Below the pieces are notes generated by a model, which was given only the letters and a program-made list of their open reading frames with translations, was not told where the DNA came from and made no database searches. Positions 38,782-49,284 of a stretch of 64,000 nt of DNA are shown piece by piece (the stretch's first letter is position 1; each line of letters starts with the position of its first letter). The stretch covers positions 2,728,001 through 2,792,000 of the forward strand of contig NZ_NJAK01000001.1 of assembly GCF_002632755.1 (NCBI RefSeq), given 5' to 3'. This DNA is from Xenorhabdus ishibashii. Lineage in GTDB: Bacteria > Pseudomonadota > Gammaproteobacteria > Enterobacterales > Enterobacteriaceae. A program made the translations under genes and the position numbers.

Positions 38782-39858
38782 ATGGCTAACGATGAAAACA
38801 AACAAAAAGCACTAGCAGCAGCGCTGGGCCAAATTGAGAAACAATTTGGTAAAGGTTCCATCATGCGTTTAGGTGAAAACCGCTCAATGGATGTTGAAAC
38901 CATCTCTACCGGCTCCTTGTCACTGGATATTGCATTGGGTGCGGGTGGTTTGCCAATGGGTCGTATTGTTGAGATATATGGACCAGAATCTTCCGGTAAA
39001 ACAACACTGACATTGCAAGTTATTGCTGCTGCTCAGCGCGAAGGCAGAACTTGTGCTTTTATTGATGCCGAACATGCTCTTGATCCAGTTTATGCGAAAA
39101 AACTGGGCGTAGATATTGATAATCTGTTGTGTTCTCAGCCTGATACTGGCGAACAGGCATTAGAAATCTGTGATGCCTTGTCACGTTCTGGTGCTGTTGA
39201 TGTAATTATTGTCGACTCGGTTGCAGCATTAACACCAAAAGCAGAAATTGAAGGTGAAATCGGCGACTCTCATATGGGTCTGGCTGCACGTATGATGAGC
39301 CAAGCGATGCGTAAATTAGCAGGGAATTTGAAAAACTCGAATACCTTGTTGATCTTTATCAACCAGATCCGCATGAAAATTGGTGTGATGTTTGGTAATC
39401 CTGAAACAACCACTGGTGGTAATGCGCTGAAGTTCTATGCATCTGTCCGTTTGGATATCCGTCGCACTGGTTCAGTGAAAAATAGCGACGAAGTGGTTGG
39501 TAGCGAAACGCGTGTGAAAGTGGTCAAGAACAAGGTTGCTGCGCCATTTAAACAAGCTGAATTCCAAATTCTCTATGGTGAAGGTATTAACACTTTTGGT
39601 GAATTGGTTGATCTGGGTGTTAAACACAAGATGGTAGAAAAAGCAGGCGCATGGTATAGCTACAGTGGCGAAAAAATTGGACAAGGTAAAGCCAATGCCA
39701 CTATGTACTTGAAAGAACACCCCGAAATTGCATCCGAACTGGATAAAAAATTGCGTGATTTACTGTTGAATAATACAGGTGAGTTCAGTAGCGCAGCTAC
39801 GGATTACGTGACTGATTATGAAGACAACGGTGAAGAAGTGAATAACGAAGAATTTTAA
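38782..39858 (+). CDS. recA: Recombinase RecA
   Basis: RecA forms filaments on single-stranded DNA for homologous recombination and triggers LexA self-cleavage. The 358-residue protein has Walker [10 protein letters not shown] near residues 67-75, Walker [16 protein letters not shown], the L1/L2 loops ([18 protein letters not shown] and [21 protein letters not shown]) and the acidic C-terminal tail ([12 protein letters not shown]). A strong ribosome-binding site (AAGGAG) and a LexA box precede it. A terminator follows at 39912, and recX is not found downstream. Confidence 0.99.
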   Translation: MANDENKQKALAAALGQIEKQFGKGSIMRLGENRSMDVETISTGSLSLDIALGAGGLPMGRIVEIYGPESSGKTTLTLQVIAAAQREGRTCAFIDAEHALDPVYAKKLGVDIDNLLCSQPDTGEQALEICDALSRSGAVDVIIVDSVAALTPKAEIEGEIGDSHMGLAARMMSQAMRKLAGNLKNSNTLLIFINQIRMKIGVMFGNPETTTGGNALKFYASVRLDIRRTGSVKNSDEVVGSETRVKVVKNKVAAPFKQAEFQILYGEGINTFGELVDLGVKHKMVEKAGAWYSYSGEKIGQGKANATMYLKEHPEIASELDKKLRDLLLNNTGEFSSAATDYVTDYEDNGEEVNNEEF

Positions 39859-39911
39859 TTAATTATTCTACTTCCGTATTTATTCATAATGCAGAGCTAA
39901 TTTGGCCTTTA

Positions 39912-39944
39912 AAAACCACATCCATATCGGGTGTGGTTTTTTTT
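39912..39944 (+). terminator. recA terminator
   Basis: AAAACCACA pairs with TGTGGTTTT around an 11-nt loop and continues in a run of T, 54 bp after recA. Confidence 0.85.
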
Positions 39945-40197
39945 ACACCTGTTTTCATAAAGAAAATAAACATCCTTGAAATAGGCGTATTGAAACAGGT
40001 GTCACTAACAGACTTTCAGAAAATCCTTAGACGAATTACAATGCTGGAAGGCGAATGGATTTATATGGGATTTTACTTCTTATGGAAGACACTCTATCTT
40101 AACCCTACTTTAATTTATTCGTGAGTTGAAATGGTGGTGCGATATATCACCTTAACCATTCATAGATCTGTTTTTTCAGCTTGATTTCGGGACAATT
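39945..40197 (+). other. recA-alaS spacer without recX
   Basis: The 339 bp between recA and alaS hold only the recA terminator and AT-rich sequence. A 63-codon reading frame at 39933-40124 starts inside the terminator and has no RecX-like features. In many enterobacteria recX sits here; I see neither an intact nor a recognisably decayed copy. Confidence 0.7.
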
Positions 40198-42825
40198 ATG
40201 AGCAAAAGCACCGCTGAGATCCGTCAGGCGTTTCTTGACTTTTTTCATACTAAAGGGCACCAGATAGTACCAAGCAGCTCGTTGGTGCCAACCAATGATC
40301 CAACATTGTTGTTCACCAACGCAGGGATGAACCAGTTCAAAGATGTCTTTCTGGGATTGGATAATAGACCTTATTCTAGAGCAACAACGGCTCAGCGCTG
40401 CGTTCGTGCTGGCGGTAAGCATAACGATTTAGAAAATGTAGGTTATACAGCCCGTCACCACACTTTCTTCGAAATGTTGGGTAATTTCAGTTTTGGCGAT
40501 TATTTTAAACAAGATGCAATTAAATACGCATGGGAGTTGCTGACCAGTGAAGGGTGGTTTAACCTGCCAAAAGAAAAACTGTGGGTTACTGTCTATGAAA
40601 CAGACGATGAAGCTTATGACATCTGGCATAAAGAGGTCGGTGTTCCGGCAGAAAGAATTATTCGTATAGGCGATAATAAAGGTGCTCCATATGCGTCAGA
40701 TAATTTCTGGCAAATGGGGGATACCGGCCCATGTGGTCCTTGTACAGAGATTTTTTACGACCACGGTGAGCATATTTGGGGAGGCCCTCCAGGCAGCCCA
40801 GAAGAAGACGGTGACAGGTATATTGAAATTTGGAACATCGTTTTCATGCAATTTAACCGCCATGCCGATGGCACTATGGAACCGTTGCCAAAACCTTCAG
40901 TTGATACCGGTATGGGGCTGGAACGTATCACAGCCGTCTTGCAACACGTTAATTCCAACTACGAGATAGACTTATTCCAAAACTTAATTGCTTCGGTTGC
41001 AAAAGTGACAGGAGCAACAGATCTTACCAATAAATCTCTGCGTGTTGTTGCAGACCATATCCGTGCGTGTGCGTTCTTGATTTGCGATGGGGTTATTCCA
41101 TCCAACGAAAACCGTGGCTATGTACTTCGTCGTATCATTCGCCGTGCTGTCCGTCATGGCAACATGTTGGGGGCAAAAGAAGCCTTCTTCTACAAGCTGG
41201 TTGCACCACTGATTAAATTCATGGGGGCGGCTGGTGAAGAGCTGAAACAGCAGCAGGCTTTGGTTGAGCAGGTATTAAAAACTGAAGAAGAACAGTTTGC
41301 TCGTACTTTGGAACGTGGCTTGCAGTTGCTGGATGAAGAGCTGGCTAAATTATCTGGTGATACGCTCGACGGTGAAACGGCTTTCCGTTTGTATGATACC
41401 TATGGTTTCCCTGTTGACTTGACTGCGGATGTTTGCCGCGAACGTAATATCAAAGTTGATGAAGTTGGTTTCGGTGCAGCGATGGAAAACCAGCGTCGTC
41501 GCGCCCGTGAATCCAGTGGTTTTGGTACAGATTACAATGAGCTGATCAAAGTTGATGGACGCAGTGATTTTTGTGGTTATGAACATAACTCACAGCAAGC
41601 TACTGTTATCGCTATCTTCCGCAATGGCCAAGCTGTTGAGCAAATTCATGCTGGTGAAGAAGCGATTATTATACTCGATAAAACCGCTTTCTATGCTGAA
41701 TCTGGTGGACAGGTTGGTGATACGGGTAAATTGTTGAATGACAATGGTGTATTCGAAGTCGTTGATACACAAAAATATGCTCAGGCAATTGGTCACATCG
41801 GTAAGTTGACAAGCGGTAGTTTGAGTATTAATTATGCAGTTGATGCTGAAATTGATGTGGCACGCAGAGATGCGATCCGTTTGAATCATTCAGCGACCCA
41901 TTTATTACATGCGGCATTACGTCAAATTTTGGGAGAACATGTTGCCCAGAAAGGCTCTTTAGTAAATGATAAATATCTGCGCTTTGACTTCTCTCACTTT
42001 GAGTCCATGAAGCCAGAACAGATCCGTCAAGTCGAAAACTTGGTGAATGAAGAGATTCGCAAAAATTCCCCAATTGTTACAGAACTAATGGAGCTGGAAG
42101 AAGCAAAAGCGAAAGGTGCTATGGCACTGTTTGGCGAGAAATATGACGAAAAAGTACGTGTACTTAGCATGGGAGGTTTTTCTACCGAATTATGTGGTGG
42201 TACTCATGCTAGCCGAACAGGTGATATAGGGTTGTTACGTATATCTAGTGAATCAGGTACAGCAGCCGGAATTCGTCGTATTGAAGCCATCACGGGGCAA
42301 ACTGCGCTAAACTCTGTCTATCAACAGGCTGATTTACTGCAAGACATCGCTCATTTGGTGAAAGGTGATATCAGTAGCCTGAATGAGAAAGTGAAAACGA
42401 CACTGGACAAAACGAAACAGTTGGAAAAAGAGTTGCAACAGTTGAAATCTCAGCAAGCAGCTCAGGAAAGCTCCTCTTTGGCTAATCAAGCCAAGGAAAT
42501 CCAAGGCGCTCGTCTACTGGTAACTCAATTAGGTGATATAGAGCCGAAAATGCTCAGAACGATGGTTGATGATCTGAAAAATCAGTTAGGATCAGCAATT
42601 ATTGTGCTTTCTACAGTGACTGGTGATAAAGTCAGTCTAATTGTTGGTATAACGAAGGATTTGACTGCTAGAATAAAAGCAGGCGATTTAATCTCTTTTG
42701 TTGCCCAACAGGTTGGAGGTAAAGGAGGAGGTCGTCCCGATCTGGCTCAGGCTGGCGGGACTGATGTAACCGCACTTTCTTCTGCGTTGGCCAGTGTAGA
42801 AGAGTGGGTAACATTGCGGTTATAG
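40198..42825 (+). CDS. alaS: Alanyl-tRNA synthetase
   Basis: AlaS charges tRNA-Ala. The 875-residue protein is full length: class II catalytic core from the N-terminus ([20 protein letters not shown], motif 2 around [37 protein letters not shown] in overlapping part), the editing domain with zinc-site [13 protein letters not shown] and [15 protein letters not shown], and the C-terminal oligomerisation/C-Ala domain ending in [17 protein letters not shown]. It precedes csrA as usual. Confidence 0.98.
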   Translation: MSKSTAEIRQAFLDFFHTKGHQIVPSSSLVPTNDPTLLFTNAGMNQFKDVFLGLDNRPYSRATTAQRCVRAGGKHNDLENVGYTARHHTFFEMLGNFSFGDYFKQDAIKYAWELLTSEGWFNLPKEKLWVTVYETDDEAYDIWHKEVGVPAERIIRIGDNKGAPYASDNFWQMGDTGPCGPCTEIFYDHGEHIWGGPPGSPEEDGDRYIEIWNIVFMQFNRHADGTMEPLPKPSVDTGMGLERITAVLQHVNSNYEIDLFQNLIASVAKVTGATDLTNKSLRVVADHIRACAFLICDGVIPSNENRGYVLRRIIRRAVRHGNMLGAKEAFFYKLVAPLIKFMGAAGEELKQQQALVEQVLKTEEEQFARTLERGLQLLDEELAKLSGDTLDGETAFRLYDTYGFPVDLTADVCRERNIKVDEVGFGAAMENQRRRARESSGFGTDYNELIKVDGRSDFCGYEHNSQQATVIAIFRNGQAVEQIHAGEEAIIILDKTAFYAESGGQVGDTGKLLNDNGVFEVVDTQKYAQAIGHIGKLTSGSLSINYAVDAEIDVARRDAIRLNHSATHLLHAALRQILGEHVAQKGSLVNDKYLRFDFSHFESMKPEQIRQVENLVNEEIRKNSPIVTELMELEEAKAKGAMALFGEKYDEKVRVLSMGGFSTELCGGTHASRTGDIGLLRISSESGTAAGIRRIEAITGQTALNSVYQQADLLQDIAHLVKGDISSLNEKVKTTLDKTKQLEKELQQLKSQQAAQESSSLANQAKEIQGARLLVTQLGDIEPKMLRTMVDDLKNQLGSAIIVLSTVTGDKVSLIVGITKDLTARIKAGDLISFVAQQVGGKGGGRPDLAQAGGTDVTALSSALASVEEWVTLRL

Positions 42826-42846
42826 TTGGTATTGCCGTGACAGCAG

Positions 42847-42888
42847 CGGCACCGTGAAAGTGTTTTTTTATGGTGCCGGATGTTTTTT
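42847..42888 (+). terminator. Probable alaS terminator
   Basis: CGGCACC (42847-42853) can pair with GGTGCCG (42872-42878) around an 18-nt loop and is followed by TTTTTT a few bases later. Confidence 0.5.
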
Positions 42889-43072
42889 GTTGTGAAATTG
42901 TTGAAATGTTGGGCACATACTTATATTTTAGCTATCCTATAGATATAGGAAATGTGTTCAAAACTGCTTATACTTTAAGTAGATATCATTGCTTTACGTT
43001 TTCACGGTGTTTGATGGATAATAGCGGGGAAACCTAGAGACCCGACTCTTTTAAATTTTCAAGGAGCAAAGA

Positions 43073-43258
43073 ATGCTTATTCTGACTCGTCGAGTTGGTG
43101 AAACGCTCATGATAGGCGATGAGGTAACAGTCACAGTACTGGGAGTTAAAGGCAACCAAGTTCGCATTGGTGTAAATGCGCCCAAGGAAGTTTCTGTTCA
43201 CCGTGAAGAAATTTATCAACGGATTCAGGCGGAGAAATCCCAGCCTACAACTTTTTAA
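43073..43258 (+). CDS. csrA: Carbon storage regulator CsrA
   Basis: CsrA is an RNA-binding global regulator that blocks translation or alters stability of mRNAs through GGA motifs. The 61-residue protein is near identical in pattern to the enterobacterial protein ([16 protein letters not shown] at the start, [12 protein letters not shown] later, including the RNA-contacting Arg44). The leader contains AAGGAGC right before the start and further GGG/GGA motifs, compatible with autoregulation. In insect-pathogenic enterics CsrA typically tunes motility, virulence and secondary metabolism. Confidence 0.98.
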   Translation: MLILTRRVGETLMIGDEVTVTVLGVKGNQVRIGVNAPKEVSVHREEIYQRIQAEKSQPTTF

Positions 43259-43662
43259 TTCAAGAATGGCGTCCATGCTTTTTTTTAAGACCTGGGCGCT
43301 ACTCTACTCCTTTCTTTTTTCTGTTTCTTTCTGCTTTCCTGTTTAGCCCTGTTATGTTTATCTCTTTTTGATACTCTAATTCTATTCTCTCATGTCTTTT
43401 TATTTTCTATCTGTTGAAAAAGCCTCGTTCATGAGTCTATAGAGATGAATAATCATTTTCATAAATTTTAACAGTTTTTAGATTATTTCGCTGTTGATAA
43501 AACAATCTCTTAGGGGTTAAATCAAGCGTTTTGCGTGTTAAATGCCCAAACGGAAAAAAGTTGCGAAAAACTGTTTGACTTATCAGGCAGGGAAAGTAAT
43601 ATGTGCGCCATCGCAGCGACGAAGAGCCTAACAAAAGATTCTAAGTCGCAGGTTTTAAAAAT
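43259..43662 (+). other. csrA-tRNA spacer, no gene recognised
   Basis: This 404-bp stretch is pyrimidine-rich just after csrA and AT-rich further on. I see no convincing coding frame; a 65-codon minus-strand frame lacks a good ribosome-binding site. The tRNA operon promoter should lie in the last 150 bp. Confidence 0.6.
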
Positions 43663-43755
43663 GGTGAGGTGGCCGAGAGGCTGAAGGCGCTCCCCTGCTA
43701 AGGGAGTATGTGGTTAAGAGCTGCATCGAGGGTTCGAATCCCTCCCTCACCGCCA
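43663..43755 (+). tRNA. serV: tRNA-Ser (anticodon GCT)
   Basis: A 93-nt class II tRNA with encoded CCA, a long variable arm and anticodon GCT at 43697-43699 within the stem CCCCT/AGGGG. Acceptor GGTGAGG pairs with CCTCACC. Followed by tRNA-Arg copies in the same order as serV-argVYZQ of Escherichia coli. Confidence 0.97.
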
Positions 43756-43762
43756 TTAATAT

Positions 43763-43839
43763 GCATCCATAGCTCAGCTGGATAGAGTACTCGGCTACGA
43801 ACCGAGCGGTCGGAGGTTCGAATCCTCCTGGATGCACCA
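43763..43839 (+). tRNA. argV: tRNA-Arg (anticodon ACG), copy 1
   Basis: 77 nt including encoded CCA; acceptor GCATCCA pairs with TGGATGC, anticodon ACG in CTACGAA, T-loop GGTTCGAATCC. First of four tandem copies. Confidence 0.97.
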
Positions 43840-43921
43840 GTTTAAACACCGCGATTTTTTAGGTATCTCAATTCTAGTCGGGCAATCATTAGCGCCTGAG
43901 AAGAAATAGAAAACCGACAAC

Positions 43922-43998
43922 GCATCCATAGCTCAGCTGGATAGAGTACTCGGCTACGAACCGAGCGGTCGGAGGTTCGAATCCTCCTGGATGCACCA
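43922..43998 (+). tRNA. argY: tRNA-Arg (anticodon ACG), copy 2
   Basis: Identical in sequence to copy 1 over 77 nt, with encoded CCA. Confidence 0.97.
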
Positions 43999-44084
43999 TA
44001 TTTAAGTATCCTGATTTTGGGATATCAAAATTCTGTCAAGTCAGGCAATCAACAGCGCCTGAACAGAAATAGAAAACCGACAAC

Positions 44085-44161
44085 GCATCCATAGCTCAGC
44101 TGGATAGAGTACTCGGCTACGAACCGAGCGGTCGGAGGTTCGAATCCTCCTGGATGCACCA
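44085..44161 (+). tRNA. argZ: tRNA-Arg (anticodon ACG), copy 3
   Basis: Identical to copies 1 and 2 over 77 nt, with encoded CCA; lies in a 163-bp repeat unit with copy 2. Confidence 0.97.
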
Positions 44162-44246
44162 TATTTAAATATCCTGATTTTGGGATATCAAAATTCTGTC
44201 AAGTCAGGCAATCAACATGCCTGAGCAGAAATAGAAAACTGACAAC

Positions 44247-44323
44247 GCATCCATAGCTCAGTTGGATAGAGTACTCGGCTACGAACCGAGCGGTCGGAGG
44301 TTCGAATCCTCCTGGATGCACCA
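44247..44323 (+). tRNA. argQ: tRNA-Arg (anticodon ACG), copy 4
   Basis: Differs from the other copies by one base in the D arm (GCTCAGTTGG instead of GCTCAGCTGG). A terminator follows directly. Confidence 0.97.
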
Positions 44324-44327
44324 GATT

Positions 44328-44368
44328 AAAACCCCTTCCTTATTAAGGATGGGGTTTTTTCTTTTTTT
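44328..44368 (+). terminator. tRNA operon terminator
   Basis: AAAACCCC...CCTTA pairs with TTAAGG...GGGGTTTT and leads into two long T runs just after the last tRNA-Arg. Confidence 0.85.
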
Positions 44369-44520
44369 GCATTCCGTTCAAATATAACATTTTTTCATTA
44401 ATTCTGTTTATAATTTGTGCGGTGGTGCGTTACCCCCTCTATGTAATCAGCGACAACTTGACTTGTTTCATATAAAGTAAACTTTTAGTAATAATCTCTT
44501 CAACTCCACGGGAGGACAAA

Positions 44521-46080
44521 TTGATCCCGGACGTATCAAAAGCATTGTCATGGTTAGAGGCAAACCCTACCGTATTAAATGGTATTTGTCGTGGCATTGA
44601 ACGTGAAACATTGCGTGTTACTCCAGACGGTCATTTAGCTAAGACGGAGCATCCAAAATCACTTGGTGCTTCTTTAACGCATAAATGGATTACAACTGAT
44701 TTTGCTGAATCTCTATTGGAGTTTATTACCCCTGTTGATAGCAATATAGATAGAACCATTGCTTTCCTTAAAGATTTGCATATCTATACCGCCCGGAATC
44801 TGAGCAATGAAAAAATGTGGCCTTTAAGTATGCCATGTTTTATCGACGAAGAAGAAAATATCACTTTGGCTCAATATGGTACGTCCAATTTGGGCCGCTT
44901 TAAGACCTTGTACCGTGAAGGATTAAAGAGCCGTTATGGCGCACTAATGCAAACAATTTCTGGTGTGCACTATAACTTTTCTCTGCCAATGAGTTTTTGG
45001 CAGGCATGGTTAGGTATTAAAGACGCTGAAACAGGAAAGGAGCAGATCTCAGATGGTTACCTCCGTTTAATCCGCAATTATTACCGTTTCGGCTGGGTGA
45101 TCCCTTATTTATTTGGTGCATCACCGGCAATTTGTTCTTCATTCTTACGTGGGCGAAATACAGCATTATCTTTTGAGGAGACAGAAAGAGGGACTTGTTA
45201 TCTGCCTTATGCGACTTCGTTGAGGATGAGTGATCTTGGGTATACCAATAAATCACAAAGTGATCTAAATATTACTTTTAATCATCTCCTTACCTATGTA
45301 GAGGGACTTAAGAAAGCAATTCATAAACCATCTGAAGAATTTGCGACAATCGGTATCAAAAAAGGGAATAAGTATTTACAGCTCAATACTAATGTTCTTC
45401 AAATTGAAAATGAGTTGTACGCACCGATACGTCCAAAACGGGTCACAAAAGAGGGAGAATCACCTTCAGATGCTTTGTTGAGAGGTGGTATAGAGTATAT
45501 TGAAGTTCGTTCTTTAGATATTAATCCTTTTTCCTCTATTGGGGTTGATGAGACGCAAATTCGTTTTCTTGACTTATTCTTGATATGGTGTGCTCTGGCT
45601 GATGCTCCTGAAATGGGAAATGAGGAACTTGCATGTTGCCGTGGAAACTGGAATAAGGTTATCTTAGAAGGGCGCAAGCCTGGGTTGTCTATTGGCCTTG
45701 GTTATGGGATTGAACAACAGCCGCTTAAGATCGTAGGGCAAGAATTATTCAGGGACTTAGAGCGAGTTGCTGAGGTTCTGGATGCCTGTTCAGGAACTCA
45801 ATATCAATCAGTTTGTAAAGAATTGGTTAATATGTTTGAAGATCCATCACTAACGTTTTCAGCGCGTGTCTTGGACAAGATGAAATCTCAGGGGATAGTA
45901 GGTTTTGGGTTGGAACTGGCAGGCCAGTATCATAGTGAATTGACTGAAGAACATTATTCAATTTTGAATGATGAAAATTTTTCTGTTGAACGTGAAGCTT
46001 CTGTATCACGTCAGCATGGCCTTGAACAGCAAGATAACATGAGTTTTGAAGAATATTTACAACTTCATGCAGGGCATTAA
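44521..46080 (+). CDS. gshA: Glutamate-cysteine ligase
   Basis: GshA joins glutamate and cysteine in the first step of glutathione synthesis. The 519-residue protein matches the proteobacterial class ([20 protein letters not shown] near the N-terminus, [22 protein letters not shown]). The start codon is TTG at 44521 preceded by GGGAGG; the same unusual TTG start and the same following codons (ATC CCG GAC) are used in Escherichia coli. yqaB, which lies between the tRNAs and gshA there, is missing. Confidence 0.97.
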   Translation: MIPDVSKALSWLEANPTVLNGICRGIERETLRVTPDGHLAKTEHPKSLGASLTHKWITTDFAESLLEFITPVDSNIDRTIAFLKDLHIYTARNLSNEKMWPLSMPCFIDEEENITLAQYGTSNLGRFKTLYREGLKSRYGALMQTISGVHYNFSLPMSFWQAWLGIKDAETGKEQISDGYLRLIRNYYRFGWVIPYLFGASPAICSSFLRGRNTALSFEETERGTCYLPYATSLRMSDLGYTNKSQSDLNITFNHLLTYVEGLKKAIHKPSEEFATIGIKKGNKYLQLNTNVLQIENELYAPIRPKRVTKEGESPSDALLRGGIEYIEVRSLDINPFSSIGVDETQIRFLDLFLIWCALADAPEMGNEELACCRGNWNKVILEGRKPGLSIGLGYGIEQQPLKIVGQELFRDLERVAEVLDACSGTQYQSVCKELVNMFEDPSLTFSARVLDKMKSQGIVGFGLELAGQYHSELTEEHYSILNDENFSVEREASVSRQHGLEQQDNMSFEEYLQLHAGH

Positions 46081-46091
46081 ACATTAAAAAA

Positions 46092-46163
46092 GAAAACGGC
46101 CACCATTGGTGGCCAAATAAAATATCTTAGAGAATAGGGATGATAACAATTTTGCGCGTCTTC
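46092..46163 (-). ncRNA. micA: MicA small RNA
   Basis: On the minus strand between gshA and luxS, the location of micA in enterobacteria. The 5' end GAAGACGCGC and the segment TTGTTATCATCCCT match the conserved MicA region that pairs with the ompA ribosome-binding site. The 3' end is the hairpin GGCCACC-AAT-GGTGGCC followed by a T-rich tail, giving about 72 nt. MicA is Hfq-dependent and sigma-E induced; GAAACC and GTCATA upstream (minus strand, about 46170-46195) loosely resemble sigma-E elements. Confidence 0.88.
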
Positions 46164-46248
46164 ATATCTTATGACCAGCCGCAAATGAAATGGTTTCATT
46201 TATTTGAAAAAATTTCGTAAAAAATCTGATACCTCAGGAGGTAGTATT

Positions 46249-46764
46249 ATGCCTTTATTGGATAGTTTTACAGTTGACCATACTCGTATGGCTGCACCTG
46301 CTGTTAGAGTTGCCAAGAAAATGAAAACGCCTCACGGCGATACTATCACAGTATTTGATTTACGTTTTTGTGTTCCTAATAAAGCAGTAATGCCAGAACG
46401 AGGCATTCACACACTTGAGCATTTGTTTGCGGGGTTTATGCGCAATCATTTGAACGGTGATGGTGTTGAAATTATTGATATCTCTCCAATGGGATGCCGT
46501 ACTGGTTTTTATATGAGCTTGATCGGTATTCCAGAAGAATCGAGAGTGGCTGAGGCTTGGAAAGCTGCAATGGAAGATGTGTTAAAAGTTCAAGATCAGA
46601 GCCAGATCCCTGAATTGAACATTTATCAGTGCGGTACATATGAAATGCACTCACTGAAAGAAGCTCAAGATATTGCTCAGCGTATTCTTGATTCTGGTGT
46701 TCGTGTTAATTATAACGATGAATTGGTGTTGCCTGAAGAAAAACTTGTGGAGCTTCAGGTTTAA
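46249..46764 (+). CDS. luxS: S-ribosylhomocysteine lyase LuxS
   Basis: LuxS cleaves S-ribosylhomocysteine in the activated methyl cycle, releasing the precursor of autoinducer 2. The 171-residue protein starts [14 protein letters not shown] after AGGAGG at 46236-46241; an upstream TTG frame would add 15 residues and is rejected. Iron/zinc ligands are in [10 protein letters not shown] and the GCRTGFYM segment with catalytic Cys84, with the third metal Cys in [10 protein letters not shown]. Confidence 0.98.
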   Translation: MPLLDSFTVDHTRMAAPAVRVAKKMKTPHGDTITVFDLRFCVPNKAVMPERGIHTLEHLFAGFMRNHLNGDGVEIIDISPMGCRTGFYMSLIGIPEESRVAEAWKAAMEDVLKVQDQSQIPELNIYQCGTYEMHSLKEAQDIAQRILDSGVRVNYNDELVLPEEKLVELQV

Positions 46765-46783
46765 ACCCACTTTATTTTGTTGA

Positions 46784-46808
46784 AGGGCTAGCTTATTCTG
46801 CTAGCCCT
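46784..46808 (+). terminator. Inverted repeat after luxS
   Basis: AGGGCTAGC pairs with GCTAGCCCT around a 7-nt loop, 20 bp after luxS; a T-rich stretch begins about 10 nt later. Confidence 0.6.
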
Positions 46809-46960
46809 GTACTGTGTTCTTTTTTCTTAATTATTTAAAAGTCCACGTATAAAAAACTGGAGACAAAGATAATGATTAACAAAAATTTAATTCTTCCCAT
46901 CGGTGAAGTTGGATATTTTTAACCTGAGTGTATGACGACGATTAGATTATTCATCAGATC

Positions 46961-48241
46961 TTATGCTTTGTTCTGTGCTTTTTTCATCGGTGTGACACGA
47001 ACCTGCTTGATAACATTATCGTGTACCGCAAGAACCTCAAAATTGTATTCACTAATCTTCACTTGAACATTTAATTTGGGAATTTCACCTAGTACTTCCA
47101 GAATCATTCCATTCATTGTCCTTGGGCCATCTTCGGGAAGTGCCCAACCGAAAGCTTTATTTAATTCACGGATATTGGCTGTACCATCAACCAAAACGGT
47201 TCCGTCACTTTGTGGAAGAACTTCTTCTGCCAGAGTTGGCGACATGGAGGTGGTAAAATCGCCGACAATTTCCTCCAAAATATCCTCTACAGTCACTAAC
47301 CCTTGAATATCGCCATATTCATCAACGATCAAACCAGCTTTCTGTTTGTTACGTTGGAAATTAATAAGCTGGATATTTAATGGTGTGCTAACTGGGATGA
47401 AATAAATTTTATCTGCGGCTTTGAGTAAAGTTCTTTTTGTAAATTCTTTTTTCTCCATCATCAGTCGATAGGCTTCACGCACCCGAAGCATACCGATAGC
47501 ATCATCAAGGGAGTCTCGATATAGCACAATGCGTCCATGTGGAGAGTGTGTCAGTTGCCTGATAACCGATTTCCAATCATTGTTAATATCAATACCGACA
47601 ATTTCATTGCGTGGGATCATAATGTCACCAACGGTAACTTTCTCAAGATCTAATATTGAGAGCAGCATATCCTGATTGCGGCGTGAAAGATTGGCATTTG
47701 ATTCATTTACAATTGTGCGTAGCTCGTCTTTACTGACGGCATCACTGCGAATATTAGCGGTGTTAATACCCAAACAGCGCATAAATAGCAAACTTATCCT
47801 ATTAAATGACCAAACAAGGGGCAGCATAATTTTTTCTAGTGGGCGTAACAGGAAACTGCTTGGGAATGCAACCCTTTCAGGATAAAGCGCTGCGATGGTC
47901 TTTGGCATCACTTCAGAAAAAATGAGAATAATGAATGTCAGTATACCTGTTGCAATCGCAACACCAGCATCGCCATAAAGCCGCATACCAACGATAGTAG
48001 CAAGGGAGGACGCCAAAATATTGACAAGATTATTGCCGATAAGTATCAAACTAATGAGCCTGTCTGGATAACGCAGCAGAGATTCAACCCTACGTGCAGG
48101 ATTACTCCCCTGTTTAGCCAAATGGCGTAAGCGATATCGGTTGATTGTCATCATGCTAGTTTCTGAAGCAGAGAAATAAGCTGAAACAATAACCATGACA
48201 ACAAGAATTATAATCAGTGTACTTGTTGAGACGTTTTCCAA
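46961..48241 (-). CDS. corB: CorB/YfjD-type membrane protein (CNNM/CorC family)
   Basis: The 426-residue inner-membrane protein has an N-terminal DUF21/CNNM domain with four hydrophobic segments, a pair of CBS domains (about 195-335, with IMIPRNEIVGIDI and GLIVDEYGDIQGLVTVEDILEEIVGDF) and a CorC_HlyC C-terminal domain. This family is linked to magnesium and cobalt efflux or resistance. I choose the TTG start at 48241, which follows AGGAAGGA and gives the conserved N-terminus (ENVSTSTLIIILVVM); another TTG at 48271 lacks a good site. It is downstream of ypjD on the same strand. Confidence 0.88.
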   Translation of the reverse strand: MENVSTSTLIIILVVMVIVSAYFSASETSMMTINRYRLRHLAKQGSNPARRVESLLRYPDRLISLILIGNNLVNILASSLATIVGMRLYGDAGVAIATGILTFIILIFSEVMPKTIAALYPERVAFPSSFLLRPLEKIMLPLVWSFNRISLLFMRCLGINTANIRSDAVSKDELRTIVNESNANLSRRNQDMLLSILDLEKVTVGDIMIPRNEIVGIDINNDWKSVIRQLTHSPHGRIVLYRDSLDDAIGMLRVREAYRLMMEKKEFTKRTLLKAADKIYFIPVSTPLNIQLINFQRNKQKAGLIVDEYGDIQGLVTVEDILEEIVGDFTTSMSPTLAEEVLPQSDGTVLVDGTANIRELNKAFGWALPEDGPRTMNGMILEVLGEIPKLNVQVKISEYNFEVLAVHDNVIKQVRVTPMKKAQNKA

Positions 48242-48294
48242 AACAGAATTCCTTCCTATATAATGAAACAAATTGGCGAAGATAAATTAACTTA

Positions 48295-49086
48295 TTAATA
48301 AACCATTATTTCCTGCAATAACCTGCTACCGAAAAAAGCAAGTGTGAGAATAAATGCGCCAATCAAATTGAACCAAATAACACGCCTGCCGCGCCATCCT
48401 TCATGATAATGTCCCCAAAGCAAAATAACGTAGATAAACCATGCTACGATAGATAAAACTGATTTATGGATATTTTCTTTACTGAAAATATCATCCATAT
48501 ACATGATGCCGGTGCATAGCGTCAATGTTAGTAAAACTACACCAACTTGGGTAATGTGAAACATTTTCCGCTCAATTGTCATCAATGGGGGAATACCAGA
48601 GGTAAATGTGAGTTTTTTCTTTTTAAGCTGATGATCCAACCAACCAAATTGTAATGCATAAAGTGCTGCAATGAGTAAAGTTGCATAGCCAAGTAGTGCC
48701 AGCCCAATATGAATAAATAATTCAACACTATCTTCAAGATGAGTAATAAATTCTCCCGGCATCATGCTAGCCAGTATCAAATTGATCATGGCGAAGCTGT
48801 AAACAATTGGCAGTAAAAACCATGCACGTCCACGGAAAGCGACAACTGTCATGATGATGCACATAAGCAAACTGACAATTGAGCCTAAATTCAATAACGT
48901 AAGATTTTGCCCGCTGCTGACACGAAAAACTTGGTATTTTAATGCAATCGCGTGAGCGACTAACGCTACAATTGCAAAAGAAAGTGCCAGTTTTTGATAA
49001 CTGTTTTGTTGGCGTAATAAACCTGGCACGATGAGCGTCAGACTAATGAGATAGGCAAGTAAAGCAATAATTGAAAATATCAGCAT
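48295..49086 (-). CDS. ypjD: YpjD, CcsA-like inner-membrane protein
   Basis: A polytopic membrane protein of the cytochrome c assembly (CcsA/CcmC) superfamily with about eight hydrophobic segments; the WYIDV-like heme-handling region is represented by a tryptophan-containing loop near the C-terminus (SIVAWFIYVILLWGHYHEGW). Its precise function is not established. With the start at 49086 the length is 263 residues, equal to the Escherichia coli protein; upstream in-frame ATGs (49116, 49212) exist and the ribosome-binding site is weak for all. It is divergent from ffh, and corB follows after 53 bp. Confidence 0.85.
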   Translation of the reverse strand: MLIFSIIALLAYLISLTLIVPGLLRQQNSYQKLALSFAIVALVAHAIALKYQVFRVSSGQNLTLLNLGSIVSLLMCIIMTVVAFRGRAWFLLPIVYSFAMINLILASMMPGEFITHLEDSVELFIHIGLALLGYATLLIAALYALQFGWLDHQLKKKKLTFTSGIPPLMTIERKMFHITQVGVVLLTLTLCTGIMYMDDIFSKENIHKSVLSIVAWFIYVILLWGHYHEGWRGRRVIWFNLIGAFILTLAFFGSRLLQEIMVY

Positions 49087-49284
49087 AACGTTTATCGTTT
49101 TCGCAATGAAATCCATTGGGTATGGATTGAAACTGAAATTTAAGTATACCGCTAGCAGGAGTAGCCTCCAACCATTGTTAATTATACTTGGGAATCTCTT
49201 TGCAGAGATCACATAATCATCGTGCTATAATTTGCGAAATTTGCCTTACAGGTAGACCCACTTGTAGATATCTGAGCTGAGACA

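Larger units (their letters stand above)
43922..44246 (+). repeat. Tandem 162-163 bp units of tRNA-Arg plus spacer
   Basis: The spacers after copies 2 and 3 (43999-44084 and 44162-44246) are almost identical, differing at a few positions, and the spacer after copy 1 shares only its last 40 or so bases with them. This shows recent duplication of the tRNA with its spacer. Confidence 0.8.

Noticed and set aside
39933..40124. 63-codon plus-strand frame between recA and alaS as a possible gene or recX remnant
   Set aside because: It begins within the recA terminator, has no good ribosome-binding site and shows no RecX-like features.
43655..43849. 64-codon minus-strand frame over the tRNA region
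   Set aside because: It is the antisense translation of tRNA-Ser and tRNA-Arg genes, a frequent false gene call.
46873..46922. 16-codon frame after luxS (MINKNLILPIGEVGYF) with GGAG upstream
   Set aside because: Too short to judge, with no attenuator-like hairpin and no downstream gene on the same strand.
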